Below are positions 1 to 4,856 of a stretch of DNA of 5,928 bases, piece after piece. The notes beneath the pieces were generated by a model. The model saw only the letters and a list, made by a program, of their open reading frames with translations, ran no database searches and was not told where the DNA came from. Position numbers and translations under genes: made by a program. Position 1 is the first letter of the stretch. Each line of letters opens with the position of its first letter. The DNA comes from Thermococci archaeon (GTDB lineage Archaea; Methanobacteriota_B; Thermococci; Thermococcales; Thermococcaceae), in NCBI GenBank assembly GCA_003663535.1, contig QMUE01000099.1, positions 1 to 5,928 on the forward strand, in the 5' to 3' direction.

Positions 1-22
1 GAACTTTCTCTTCAAAATTCAT
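1..22 (-). CDS. N-terminal start of a leftward gene, cut by the window edge
   Basis: Only seven codons (MNFEEKV) lie in the window, so no function can be assigned. The start is well supported by its upstream signals. A GGTGAT ribosome-binding site (26-31, minus strand) sits three bases before the ATG, the usual Thermococcales pattern, and a TATA-like TTTATTATA (about 55-63) would place transcription initiation roughly 12 bases before the start codon. The gene is divergent from the structured RNA segment to its right. Confidence 0.55.
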
Positions 23-63
23 GAAATCACCTAACCATAAGTTAAGTTATTTGGTATAATAAA
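23..63 (-). promoter_or_regulatory. Promoter and ribosome-binding site of the leftward gene at 1-22
   Basis: On the minus strand a TATA-like TTTATTATA lies at about 55-63 and GGTGAT at 26-31. The spacing fits an archaeal promoter with a short leader of about 12 bases. The assignment is by pattern and spacing only. Confidence 0.45.
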
Positions 64-87
64 CTTTATCTCCCTGTTGCTTGCAAG

Positions 88-112
88 ACTCCTTCCGAAA
101 GGGGAGGGGAGT
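88..112 (+). repeat. GNRA-capped hairpin between two divergent promoters
   Basis: ACTCC (88-92) pairs with GGAGT (108-112), and an inner CC/GG pair closes a GAAA tetraloop at 97-100, with G.U pairs possible between. It lies between the leftward TATA box (55-63) and the rightward TATA box (121-128), so by predicted start sites it should be outside both transcripts. Its role is unknown. Part of it (92-102, CTTCCGAAAGG) recurs at 548-558. Confidence 0.35.
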
Positions 113-116
113 GGAT

Positions 117-128
117 AAGGTTTAAATA
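117..128 (+). promoter_or_regulatory. Archaeal promoter (BRE/TATA) of the structured RNA
   Basis: AAGG (117-120, BRE-like) is followed by TTTAAATA (121-128). Initiation about 25 bases downstream would fall near 148-151, just before the GC-rich hairpin region. The match of promoter position to the start of the structured segment is the main support. Confidence 0.55.
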
Positions 129-148
129 CTCTGAGGATGCAGAATATA

Positions 149-327
149 ATGACCTCGTAACAGCCGTAAGGCTGGACAACCCGTAAGGGTTGGTGTAAAG
201 TAGCCCCTGATTCCGGGAGGATAGGGGGTAGTGGCCGCGTGAACCGGCCTGTGAGAGTGAGGCTACCGGTAACGGGACGTCGAATGAACTCTCACGAAGC
301 CCCGCCCGTAAGGCCGGGGTAGTTCAC
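149..327 (+). ncRNA. Structured RNA resembling an IS200/IS605 omega (TnpB guide) RNA, standalone
   Basis: This GC-rich block in AT-rich DNA contains consecutive stems: 161-165/170-174 and 177-182/187-192, both capped by GTAA (GNRA) loops; 204-208/223-227; 233-237/245-249; 251-258 with 288-295 (8 perfect pairs) enclosing a GTAA-capped 266-268/273-275; and 300-303/316-319 with a GTAA loop. The last stem and the following TAGTTCAC look like the right end of an archaeal IS200/IS605 element. In that family the omega RNA overlaps the 3' end of tnpB and uses sequence just past the right end as its guide. Here there is no tnpB body, but there is a TATA box at the right distance. It may be a free-standing guide RNA, a miniature IS derivative, or a relic. 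A match to one of the known GC-rich Pyrococcus ncRNA families is possible but could not be checked. The 3' end is estimated. Confidence 0.6.
170..322 (+). pseudogene. tnpB: C-terminal remnant of an IS200/IS605-type tnpB reading frame
   Basis: An open frame of 50 codons without a start, preceded by TAA at 167-169, ends in NSHEAPPVRPG and TAG. The ending resembles the EAPPFRAG-type C-terminus that many prokaryotic TnpB proteins carry, because their last codons are written by the right-end hairpin. None of the TnpB catalytic RuvC-like or zinc-finger region is present, so no nuclease can be made from here. The frame is probably retained because the DNA is constrained as RNA or as the transposon end rather than as protein. 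High GC also lowers stop frequency, so the open frame alone is weak evidence; the terminal motif is stronger. Confidence 0.55.
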
Positions 328-353
328 TCATTGGGTATCTTGGGGTAATATAA

Positions 354-452
354 TTTCCGATTCCGATTTTACCTTTTGTTTCAGTTAATTTTGACAAATA
401 TTGGAACATATTGAATGTTATAGCTGGAAGGAGAGCAGGGATGGAAAAGTGA
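354..452 (+). pseudogene. Possible C-terminal gene fragment of unknown family
   Basis: Thirty-two sense codons follow a TAA at 351-353 and end at TGA (450-452). The frame gives a protein-like tail (NFDKYWNILNVIAGRRAGMEK is split here as NFDKYWNIL and NVIAGRRAGMEK). There is no plausible start or ribosome-binding site for a complete gene, except an ATG three codons before the stop. It could be the tail of a gene cut by the element at 149-327. An open stretch of this length can arise by chance in such DNA, so this is a weak call. Confidence 0.2.
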
Positions 453-495
453 ATTTTCTATTTATTTTCTTTTATTAATTTAGGAAAGCAACGGA

Positions 496-509
496 CAAGG
501 TTATATATT
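496..509 (+). promoter_or_regulatory. TATA-box promoter of the broken bPH-SHOCT gene
   Basis: CAAGG is followed by TTATATAT (501-508). Initiation about 25 bases downstream falls near 530, a few bases before the ATG at 536. The promoter looks intact although the gene is broken. Confidence 0.5.
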
Positions 510-535
510 CTTAAAATGTAAAATAGTGAGAGTGT

Positions 536-1099
536 ATGAAAGAAAAACTTCCGAAAGGAGTCTTGGAAAACCTTGCCCCAGATGAAAATGTTCTCTATGC
601 AATAAGGAAGAGATTTAGTCTTGAAGCAAAGCCTAAGTGGCTTGTGGTAACTGATAGAAGGATTATGTAGATGAGAAAATTCTGGGGAGATATGAACTAA
701 CAGCGATACCATATGAGAAACTTGAACTAGTTTATACCAAAGTTGGAAAGCTCTATTCTGAATTTCTAATCAAAAGGGAAGATGGAAGTGAAATTGTACT
801 ACCAAGAATGGATAAAGAGGAAGCAAAAAAAGCAATAGGGGCCATAAGGGATGCACTAAACGAAATTGCTGTGAACCGGTTTTAATTGAGAGAAAGAAAC
901 ACTTAATGAATGAAGAGTGGATAATTCATAAGCCAAGAGAAATCGTGAGTAGGGGGATACGAATGGAACCAAGGAAAACCACAATTAAACAAGAAGATCC
1001 GCTTGAAAAACTTAAAAAGCTCAAAGAACTCTATGATATGGGGTGCTCTCTCAGGAGGAGTATGAAGAAAAGAGAAAGAAACTTCTAGAACAAATTTGA
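536..1099 (+). pseudogene. bPH-SHOCT domain protein, broken by three one-base losses
   Basis: Read through three -1 shifts, one 188-residue protein appears. Residues 1-43 (frame of ATG 536) end at WLVVTDRRI, typical of a bacterial-type PH domain; the next base pattern needs one extra T near 664 to continue YVDEKILGRYELTAIPYEKL. A missing G near 873 separates NEIAV from EPVLIERKKHLMNEEW, and a missing G near 1043 separates KELYDMG from VLSQEEYEEKRKKLLEQI. The last 34 residues are a SHOCT (short C-terminal) domain, which is often paired with bPH domains. As given, the first frame stops at TAG 668-670, the second at TAA 883-885 and the third at 1086-1088. No slippery heptamer is seen at the first site, so programmed frameshifting is unlikely. 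The choice is between a real pseudogene and assembly error; promoter and coding sense are otherwise well preserved, which suggests recent loss. bPH/SHOCT proteins are poorly characterised, so no function is assigned. Confidence 0.75.
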
Positions 1100-1160
1100 T
1101 TCTTCTCTAATTCTTTCATAAACATGCCTTTTAATTCCAAGAGGTTAGTTTGGAAAAAGT

Positions 1161-1745
1161 TCAGACCTTTTCTATTAACTCATCTAGAACTTCCTTGAAC
1201 CGAGCAGCATCGATCCATTTAATACCCATTTTCTGGGCCCATGTTAGAATACCAACATCTGCGGAGACTATTGTGGCGTCCAGTTCTTTGGCAAGTAATA
1301 TAAGCTCAAAGTCTTCTTTACTATCAACTATTCCCTCTCTTAAAGCTTTTCTATAATTTCTCCGAAGTTTTTGTATTATTGTATTTACGTTCTGACTATC
1401 TACTACACCCTCTCTAACTGCCTTTTCTGCGACTCTAAGTCCTTTATCAATTCTTCTTCTTATATCCTCAATAAGTTCATAAACAACAAAAGCCGGGATC
1501 TTAATATCATGAACATTGGGGGGCTTTTTAACAATATATAGCTCTATATCTGGGGAGACCTCCTCTAATTCCACAAAATGGCCGACTTCCTTATAAATTC
1601 CAGGAGGCATATAAAACTCAACTCTTCCAAAAAGACGTTCAGCATATTCTAAAAAACTTTTCATGGCTTCTGTGGGATTATCCCCAAACCTATTTCTGAT
1701 CTCAGGGTTTACAAAAATACTTGTATCAAGGATAAAGCGAATCAT
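1161..1745 (-). CDS. RNA ligase partner protein, PIN domain (UPF0278/COG1458)
   Basis: The 194-residue product has the size and sequence feel of the archaeal RNA ligase partner family (MJ_0950 type), a PIN-like family named for its association with Rnl3-type RNA ligases. The PIN fold signs are the N-terminal ILDTS (D7, T8), E53 in YKEV, the acidic stretch DSKEDFELILLAKELDATIV (D141-V160) and D163 in SADVGILTW. A nuclease role on RNA is inferred from PIN proteins in general and has not been shown for this family. The basic helix around IRRRIDKGLRVAEKAV and KLRRNYRKALR could bind nucleic acid. The start has GTGAT five bases upstream, and no earlier in-frame start is needed. The gene is divergent from the fucose-isomerase-like gene. 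No RNA ligase gene lies next to it in this window. Confidence 0.85.
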   Translation of the reverse strand: MIRFILDTSIFVNPEIRNRFGDNPTEAMKSFLEYAERLFGRVEFYMPPGIYKEVGHFVELEEVSPDIELYIVKKPPNVHDIKIPAFVVYELIEDIRRRIDKGLRVAEKAVREGVVDSQNVNTIIQKLRRNYRKALREGIVDSKEDFELILLAKELDATIVSADVGILTWAQKMGIKWIDAARFKEVLDELIEKV

Positions 1746-1833
1746 TTTTTATCACGCTCTATTATTATATCTCAGACCTTAAAACGGTAACCTTAAATTC
1801 CATTTAGCTGTTAAGATGTTGGAGGTTATTAAA
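1746..1833. promoter_or_regulatory. Divergent promoter region between the PIN gene and the COG2407-type gene
   Basis: Rightward, CTTAAATT (about 1792-1798) places initiation near 1820, followed by the strong site GGAGGT (1821-1826), which selects ATG 1834 rather than ATG 1816. Leftward, TTTTAAGG (about 1778-1785, minus) would start transcription near 1757 and include GTGAT (1750-1754) before ATG 1745. A closer GATATAATA (about 1763-1771, minus) would give a leaderless message instead. The leftward choice is uncertain. Confidence 0.5.
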
Positions 1834-3030
1834 ATGAAAGTAGGAGTAGTATTTGGAATTAGCGAAATAGCGAATCCAAAAGCATTCGAGAAGAAAGCCT
1901 CCAAGTTTCTGATGAGGCTTGCAAACGAGTTTGAGATAGAAGGGGGACTTTTTGTATCTTCAAAATCAGATACTAGGGAAGTGGACTTTAAAGAAGTGGA
2001 TATTATCGTTCTTTACCCACTAACAGGGGGTACTGAAAATGCTCTCAAAGAGTTTGCTTATTATCGAAAGCCAATAGTTCTTTTTGGAGATTCTTCTAAT
2101 AACTCAATTGCTGCGGCAATAGAACTTAGGGAGTATTTTAGGGATCTTCTAATACCAGCAGCGCTTGTGAAGAGTTTTGACGAACTGAAAGCTGCAATTT
2201 TAGGGTATGATGATATGAAGGAGTTGTTTAATAAGTTTCTGAATATTAGGTTAGGACTTATCGGGAGGACATCAACGTGGTTAATAAACGAAAAATTCAA
2301 TCTCCCATATGTCCACATTAGCTTAAAAAAATTCTACGAGTACTACGATGCTACAACTGAGGTTGAAGGTTGGAAAGCTGTAGAAGGTATAGTTACAAAA
2401 GCAATGGATATTAAAGAACCTCAAAGAGAAGATCTTGTTAAAACTGGCAGGATATATGTAGCCTTAAAGAAAATAATCCAGGATTATAAGTTAGATGGCT
2501 TTGCCATAGGTTGCTTTGAAATGCTTAACAAACTTAATACAACTCCCTGTTTGGCATTGGCAATGTTGAATGCAGAGGGAATTCCAGCCGCATGTGAAGG
2601 GGAGTTAAATTCTCTATTGGGGATGCTTATAGTGAGAAGATTCTTTGACAAACCAGCTTTTATGGGTAACATAGCAGATTATGGAGAGAATCATATAATC
2701 TTGGCTCACTGTACTGCCCCGTTAATTGCCAACTATATTTTAAGATCACACTTTGAAAGTGGAAAAGGTGTAGGAGTTGCTGTAAGCCTCCCAAAAGGAA
2801 GGGCCTCTTTATTAAAAATCAGAGGAAGAAAAGCTGTAGTTGCAGGAGTTGAAGTGGTAGGGCAAGAAAGGAGTGAATATCGGTGCAGAACTCAAATGAA
2901 GCTTAAAATTGAGGAAGCAGGGGACTTCATAGATGGAACTCTTGGAAACCACCATCTTTTGGTTTATGTGAATAGTGAAGAACTTGCTGATTTATTAAGT
3001 GAGCTTGGTTTCGAGGTGATGCTTTACTAA
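1834..3030 (+). CDS. L-fucose isomerase-like protein (COG2407 type)
   Basis: The 398-residue product resembles the fucose/arabinose isomerase-like proteins of archaea. Visible parts are an N-terminal Rossmann-like start (MKVGVVFGIS), IIVLYPLTGGTEN (58-69) and IVLFGDSS (81-88), typical of the first domain. The C-terminal half carries DGFAIGCFEMLN (221-232), PAACEGELNS (251-260), ENHIILAHCTAP (285-296) and GNHHLLVY (371-378). Glutamates in CFEM or CEGE and the later histidines are candidates for the metal site used by FucI-family isomerases, but the substrate cannot be told from sequence. The protein is shorter than bacterial FucI (about 590 residues), as is usual for this archaeal group. ATG 1834 is preferred over ATG 1816 because GGAGGT lies seven bases upstream and the predicted transcription start is near 1820. 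No sugar kinase or aldolase gene is adjacent, so the pathway is unknown. Confidence 0.75.
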   Translation: MKVGVVFGISEIANPKAFEKKASKFLMRLANEFEIEGGLFVSSKSDTREVDFKEVDIIVLYPLTGGTENALKEFAYYRKPIVLFGDSSNNSIAAAIELREYFRDLLIPAALVKSFDELKAAILGYDDMKELFNKFLNIRLGLIGRTSTWLINEKFNLPYVHISLKKFYEYYDATTEVEGWKAVEGIVTKAMDIKEPQREDLVKTGRIYVALKKIIQDYKLDGFAIGCFEMLNKLNTTPCLALAMLNAEGIPAACEGELNSLLGMLIVRRFFDKPAFMGNIADYGENHIILAHCTAPLIANYILRSHFESGKGVGVAVSLPKGRASLLKIRGRKAVVAGVEVVGQERSEYRCRTQMKLKIEEAGDFIDGTLGNHHLLVYVNSEELADLLSELGFEVMLY

Positions 3031-3046
3031 CTATCTTTCTTTTAAC
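3031..3046 (+). terminator. T-rich archaeal terminator after the COG2407-type gene
   Basis: The stop codon is followed at once by a pyrimidine-rich stretch with CTTTCTTTT (about 3036-3044). Archaeal termination often uses such U-runs without a stem. This is a weak pattern-based call. Confidence 0.3.
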
Positions 3047-3049
3047 TAA

Positions 3050-3095
3050 ACATTTATTAGGTCCTTTGATAGTTATTTTTAACATGGTGATTAAT
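3050..3095 (+). promoter_or_regulatory. Promoter and ribosome-binding site of the small-protein/pilin unit
   Basis: A TATA-like ATTTATTA (about 3052-3059) predicts initiation near 3080. GGTGAT (3086-3091) lies four bases before ATG 3096. An in-frame ATG at 3084 overlaps the ribosome-binding site and is less likely to be the start. Confidence 0.45.
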
Positions 3096-3239
3096 ATGAA
3101 TGAGCAAGAGAAGAAAATGTTAATGTATATCTTAGATAAATTGGTGGAGTTTGTTGTGATAACTGTGGGCGTTGCTGTTGGGTTTATCATTGCTTCGGGA
3201 TTTGTAGCAAGGCAGATAGCTCATGCACTCGGGGGATGA
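3096..3239 (+). CDS. 47-residue single-span membrane protein upstream of a pilin
   Basis: The product begins MNEQEKKMLMYILDK, has one hydrophobic span (about 18-36, EFVVITVGVAVGFIIASGF) and ends ARQIAHALGG. The charged N-terminus and the single helix suggest a small inner-membrane or envelope protein. No family is recognised. It is translationally coupled to the pilin-like gene: its TGA (3237-3239) overlaps an ATG at 3236 and is two bases from ATG 3242. The start at 3096 is set by GGTGAT; starting at 3084 would add only MVIN. The tight coupling suggests a role in assembling or anchoring the pilin, which is inference from context only. Confidence 0.65.
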   Translation: MNEQEKKMLMYILDKLVEFVVITVGVAVGFIIASGFVARQIAHALGG

Positions 3240-3241
3240 AA

Positions 3242-3424
3242 ATGAAAAGAAATGCTCAGGCAGCTATTGAATATTTGATGATGATAGCTATTGTGTTAAT
3301 AATAGTTTTTGTAGTGGTTCAAATGGTTAGAAGGACGATAATAAATGCGGCTCAAAACATCCAGAACTTAACTCAGACAATAGTTGAGGAATTACAAAAG
3401 GCAAAAGAAGGGGTCAACCCCTAA
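3242..3424 (+). CDS. Class III signal peptide pilin-like protein (DUF361 type)
   Basis: The 60-residue product opens MKRNAQAAIEYLMMIAIVLI. This fits the archaeal class III signal peptide (QxSxExxxL type): a short basic n-region, predicted cleavage between A5 and Q6, E10 at the +5 position, then a hydrophobic core (about 12-28). Such precursors are processed by an EppA-type prepilin peptidase and assembled into thin type IV-like pili or related surface structures. The consensus serine is alanine here (A8), a common variant. After the helix comes a polar amphipathic tail (QNIQNLTQTIVEELQKAKEG). At about 55 mature residues it is short for a major pilin and could be a minor pilin or adaptor. ATG 3242 is chosen because GGGGGA (3231-3236) lies about five bases upstream; ATG 3236 would add only MK. 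Confidence 0.8.
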   Translation: MKRNAQAAIEYLMMIAIVLIIVFVVVQMVRRTIINAAQNIQNLTQTIVEELQKAKEGVNP

Positions 3425-3430
3425 GTTTTT
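3410..3430. terminator. Hairpin terminator shared by converging genes
   Basis: GGGG (3410-3413) and CCCC (3418-3421) form a stem around TCAA, followed on the plus strand by TAAG and five Ts (3426-3430). On the minus strand the same stem is followed by TTCTTTT. It overlaps the 3' ends of the pilin gene and of the leftward membrane-protein tail, whose coding ends overlap by 11 bases. Confidence 0.45.
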
Positions 3431-3601
3431 CTCCAAATAACTTAAGCCCAACAACTACAGCAACACCTAAGCCTATTGGCGCTACGTGGAGTGTGGCACC
3501 GGCAAGCCCTATTATGCCAATAATAGCCCTAACCTCTTTTCTTAGGTTCTTGTGGAACCATCCAGTTAGGGAGATTGCTAGTAGGTACATTACCAAGAGA
3601 G
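3414..3601 (-). pseudogene. Truncated membrane protein, C-terminal part only
   Basis: About 60 residues remain: a hydrophobic start (LLVMYLLAISLTGWF), a basic loop (HKNLRKEVR) and a second hydrophobic region (AIIGIIGLAGATLHVAPIGL, GVAVVVGLKLF) ending GEKLRG. Upstream of a TTG at 3594-3596 the frame meets transposase-remnant DNA and a stop (3615-3617), and no ribosome-binding site precedes the TTG or the ATG at 3588-3590, so the 5' end seems lost. The last 29 residues resemble the protein tail at 5837-5928 at 12 identical positions, including a shared PxxxGxA...GLxLF pattern. The two are probably paralogues of one small membrane-protein family, function unknown. A complete gene using the internal ATG cannot be excluded. 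Confidence 0.55.
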
Positions 3602-3946
3602 TTTCCCCAGAAGTTCAAGCAGCGGGTTGGGAATTTAATTGTGGGAGGACTGAAGGTCTTTACTGACAAGTATCCACTTATGATTCTCTGAAGGAGGATT
3701 GGGGAATGTTATCAGTTCTCATGAGTGGGTTAATCATTCTGGGAAGAAGTTTGCACGTGGCGAGGTTCACGTTAATACTTGTGGAAACAGGCACAGTTTT
3801 CTGAGGGCTTATCTGAGGAAGTATCGTAGTGCCAGTGTCAGGTGGTTGCAGGGTTATTTGGACTTTCTAGCATTGACACTGAATAACAGGTGAGGATGGT
3901 TCTCAGAACCAACATCAGCCAAAATACCTAGATGAGCGATTACCAA
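3589..3946. repeat. 8-bp direct repeat ATTACCAA flanking the transposase remnant
   Basis: ATTACCAA occurs at 3589-3596 and 3939-3946, on either side of the IS1595-type remnant. The family makes 8-bp target duplications. On the minus strand, joining the right flank to the left at this repeat keeps the membrane-protein frame open for several more hydrophobic codons (ILFLFFTEILVMYLL). The ends just inside the repeat do not form terminal inverted repeats, so chance remains possible. Confidence 0.3.
3602..3934 (+). mobile_element. Decayed IS1595/ISXO2-type insertion sequence, transposase 3' part
   Basis: The intact stretch from 3705 to 3893 encodes SSHEWVNHSGKKFARGEVHV, then NTCGNRHSFLRAYLRKYR and LQGYLDFLALTLNNR. 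This matches the C-terminal half of the DDE domain of ISXO2/IS1595 transposases (VNHS, VHxNT, ExxxS, LQxYLDxFxxxxNNR). The residue after NTC, expected to be the catalytic glutamate, is glycine (GGA). Upstream, FKQRVGNLIVGGLKVFTDKYP (split as FKQRVGNLIVGG and LKVFTDKYP) belongs to the same protein but in two other frames: one base is missing near 3679 (T-run) and one near 3704 (G-run). A TGA at 3891-3893 precedes a further GWFSEP tail ending at TGA 3930-3932. The N-terminal half is absent and no terminal inverted repeats are evident. The element cannot transpose by itself. Confidence 0.7.
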
Positions 3947-4008
3947 AATCTCAGTAAAAAAGAGAAATAAGATCGCACTTTGATATTAGTGACCCCAAGT
4001 GAGATATA
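3935..4008. other. Intergenic stretch between the transposase remnant and the DUF169 gene
   Basis: It contains the right copy of ATTACCAA and a run of six As (3955-3960), which on the minus strand gives TTTTTT about 50 bases beyond the DUF169 stop, a possible U-run terminator for that gene. No gene is seen. Confidence 0.3.
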
Positions 4009-4800
4009 CTACTTGTTATACTTTAACCCCATTTTCTCCCCGATTTTTGCGTAATTGTTAGAGAGTTCGCGCTCTGGTTTTAATTCGAACATCCATGGGT
4101 AACCCCACTCGTGCTCTTCTAAGTATTCGAGTGCTTTTACGAATTCTTTCAGCATTTCTATGGGTGCTGAGAATATTATTTCATTATACTGGGTCATTGC
4201 AATGCGTCTGTCCCCCCTGCAGGGGGAAGCAACTACGCACTGTTTATTCTGCAGTACTGGAACAACAGCGTAAACGCACGCAGCATGCCCTCCTAACCTG
4301 CAAGTGATGTCCTCACCATCAATGCAGTTTTTTGCTATCAAAAGTTGAGTTAATTGTGATGGATCACAGTAAGTGATGAATAAGTCTGGTTTAAAAGTGC
4401 ACTTCACTAAGGGGGAGGATAGGATTCCAACATACTCTCCTACTTTTAAGCGGGGGAATGAGTGAGCCCATTTTCTGGCGGCTTCGCGAGTCATTATGGA
4501 GAAGGGGTACCTGTTCTCTCCATCTAAAAATTCTTGTGGTGGTTCCGCTAACCCGTACCCTACGACTGGCTCGAAGCACCACATGTCTTCTTTTAGCATG
4601 GCAATGGTTTTTCCACCCCATCGTGACATTGCAAAAGCTTGGCAAAGGTCTAAGTGGTGACTCATACTCCTTAAGGGTCTTACTGCATTTGGTGGGATTT
4701 CCGCTTCGCTTTTCAGCATTTTAATAGCTAATGGTGGTGTACGCAAACGCAAAATTTCCATAAGCCTCTTCGCATTCTCATGAATACTCTCCAACTCCAT
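4009..4800 (-). CDS. DUF169 family protein (COG2043 type), cysteine-rich
   Basis: The 263-residue product resembles DUF169 proteins, a widespread archaeal and bacterial family without a firmly assigned function. Recognisable parts are the N-terminal RTPPLAIKML region, LCQAFAMSRWGGKTIAM (52-68), EDMWCFEPVVGYGL (71-84), YVGILSSPL (123-131), DLFITYCDPSQLTQLL (139-154) and ITCRLGGHAACVYAVVPVLQ (165-184). There are nine cysteines (53, 75, 134, 145, 159, 167, 175, 188, 194), several in positions typical of the family, so metal or cluster binding is possible but unproven. No signal peptide or membrane span is seen. ATG 4800 is chosen over GTG 4809 because GGGGGTG (4807-4813) lies six bases before it. 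Arginine codons are CGN in 7 of 15 cases, against 2 of 18 in the fucose-isomerase-like gene, a hint of different origin. It follows the C_GCAxxG gene by 56 bases and may be cotranscribed. Confidence 0.8.
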   Translation of the reverse strand: MELESIHENAKRLMEILRLRTPPLAIKMLKSEAEIPPNAVRPLRSMSHHLDLCQAFAMSRWGGKTIAMLKEDMWCFEPVVGYGLAEPPQEFLDGENRYPFSIMTREAARKWAHSFPRLKVGEYVGILSSPLVKCTFKPDLFITYCDPSQLTQLLIAKNCIDGEDITCRLGGHAACVYAVVPVLQNKQCVVASPCRGDRRIAMTQYNEIIFSAPIEMLKEFVKALEYLEEHEWGYPWMFELKPERELSNNYAKIGEKMGLKYNK

Positions 4801-4840
4801 AAGATACACCCCCTAACTTCCCTTAGATATAAGAGAAATA
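4801..4840 (-). promoter_or_regulatory. Ribosome-binding site and possible promoter of the DUF169 gene
   Basis: GGGGGTG (4807-4813) precedes ATG 4800. A TATA-like CTTATATC (4826-4833) would start transcription only about 5 bases before the ATG and so exclude the ribosome-binding site, which makes readthrough from the upstream gene, or a more distal promoter, equally likely. Confidence 0.35.
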
Positions 4841-4856
4841 ACTCTTAATATGTTAT

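Noticed and set aside
131..160. C/D box guide RNA at the start of the structured region
   Set aside because: CTGA and an ATGA-like motif occur, but no convincing C box with paired D box and correct spacing is present.
149..330. CRISPR array or tRNA/rRNA gene
   Set aside because: The repeated GTAA motifs are hairpin loops with different stems and irregular spacing, and no cloverleaf or rRNA-like sequence was recognised.
655..675. Programmed -1 frameshift in the bPH gene
   Set aside because: No slippery heptamer is present at the shift point, and two further shifts in the same gene make simple gene decay more likely.
458..712. 84-residue open frame on the minus strand
   Set aside because: It lies opposite the bPH gene, whose plus-strand frames give a coherent domain; it has no ribosome-binding site and a low-complexity, unconvincing composition.
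1150..1356. 68-residue open frame on the plus strand
   Set aside because: It is antisense to the well-supported PIN-domain gene.
2061..2672. Two minus-strand open frames (2061-2318 and 2484-2672)
   Set aside because: Both are antisense to the intact COG2407-type gene and have no start signals.
4095..4724. Open frames on both strands inside the DUF169 gene
   Set aside because: They are shadows of the DUF169 frame, which has family motifs and a ribosome-binding site.
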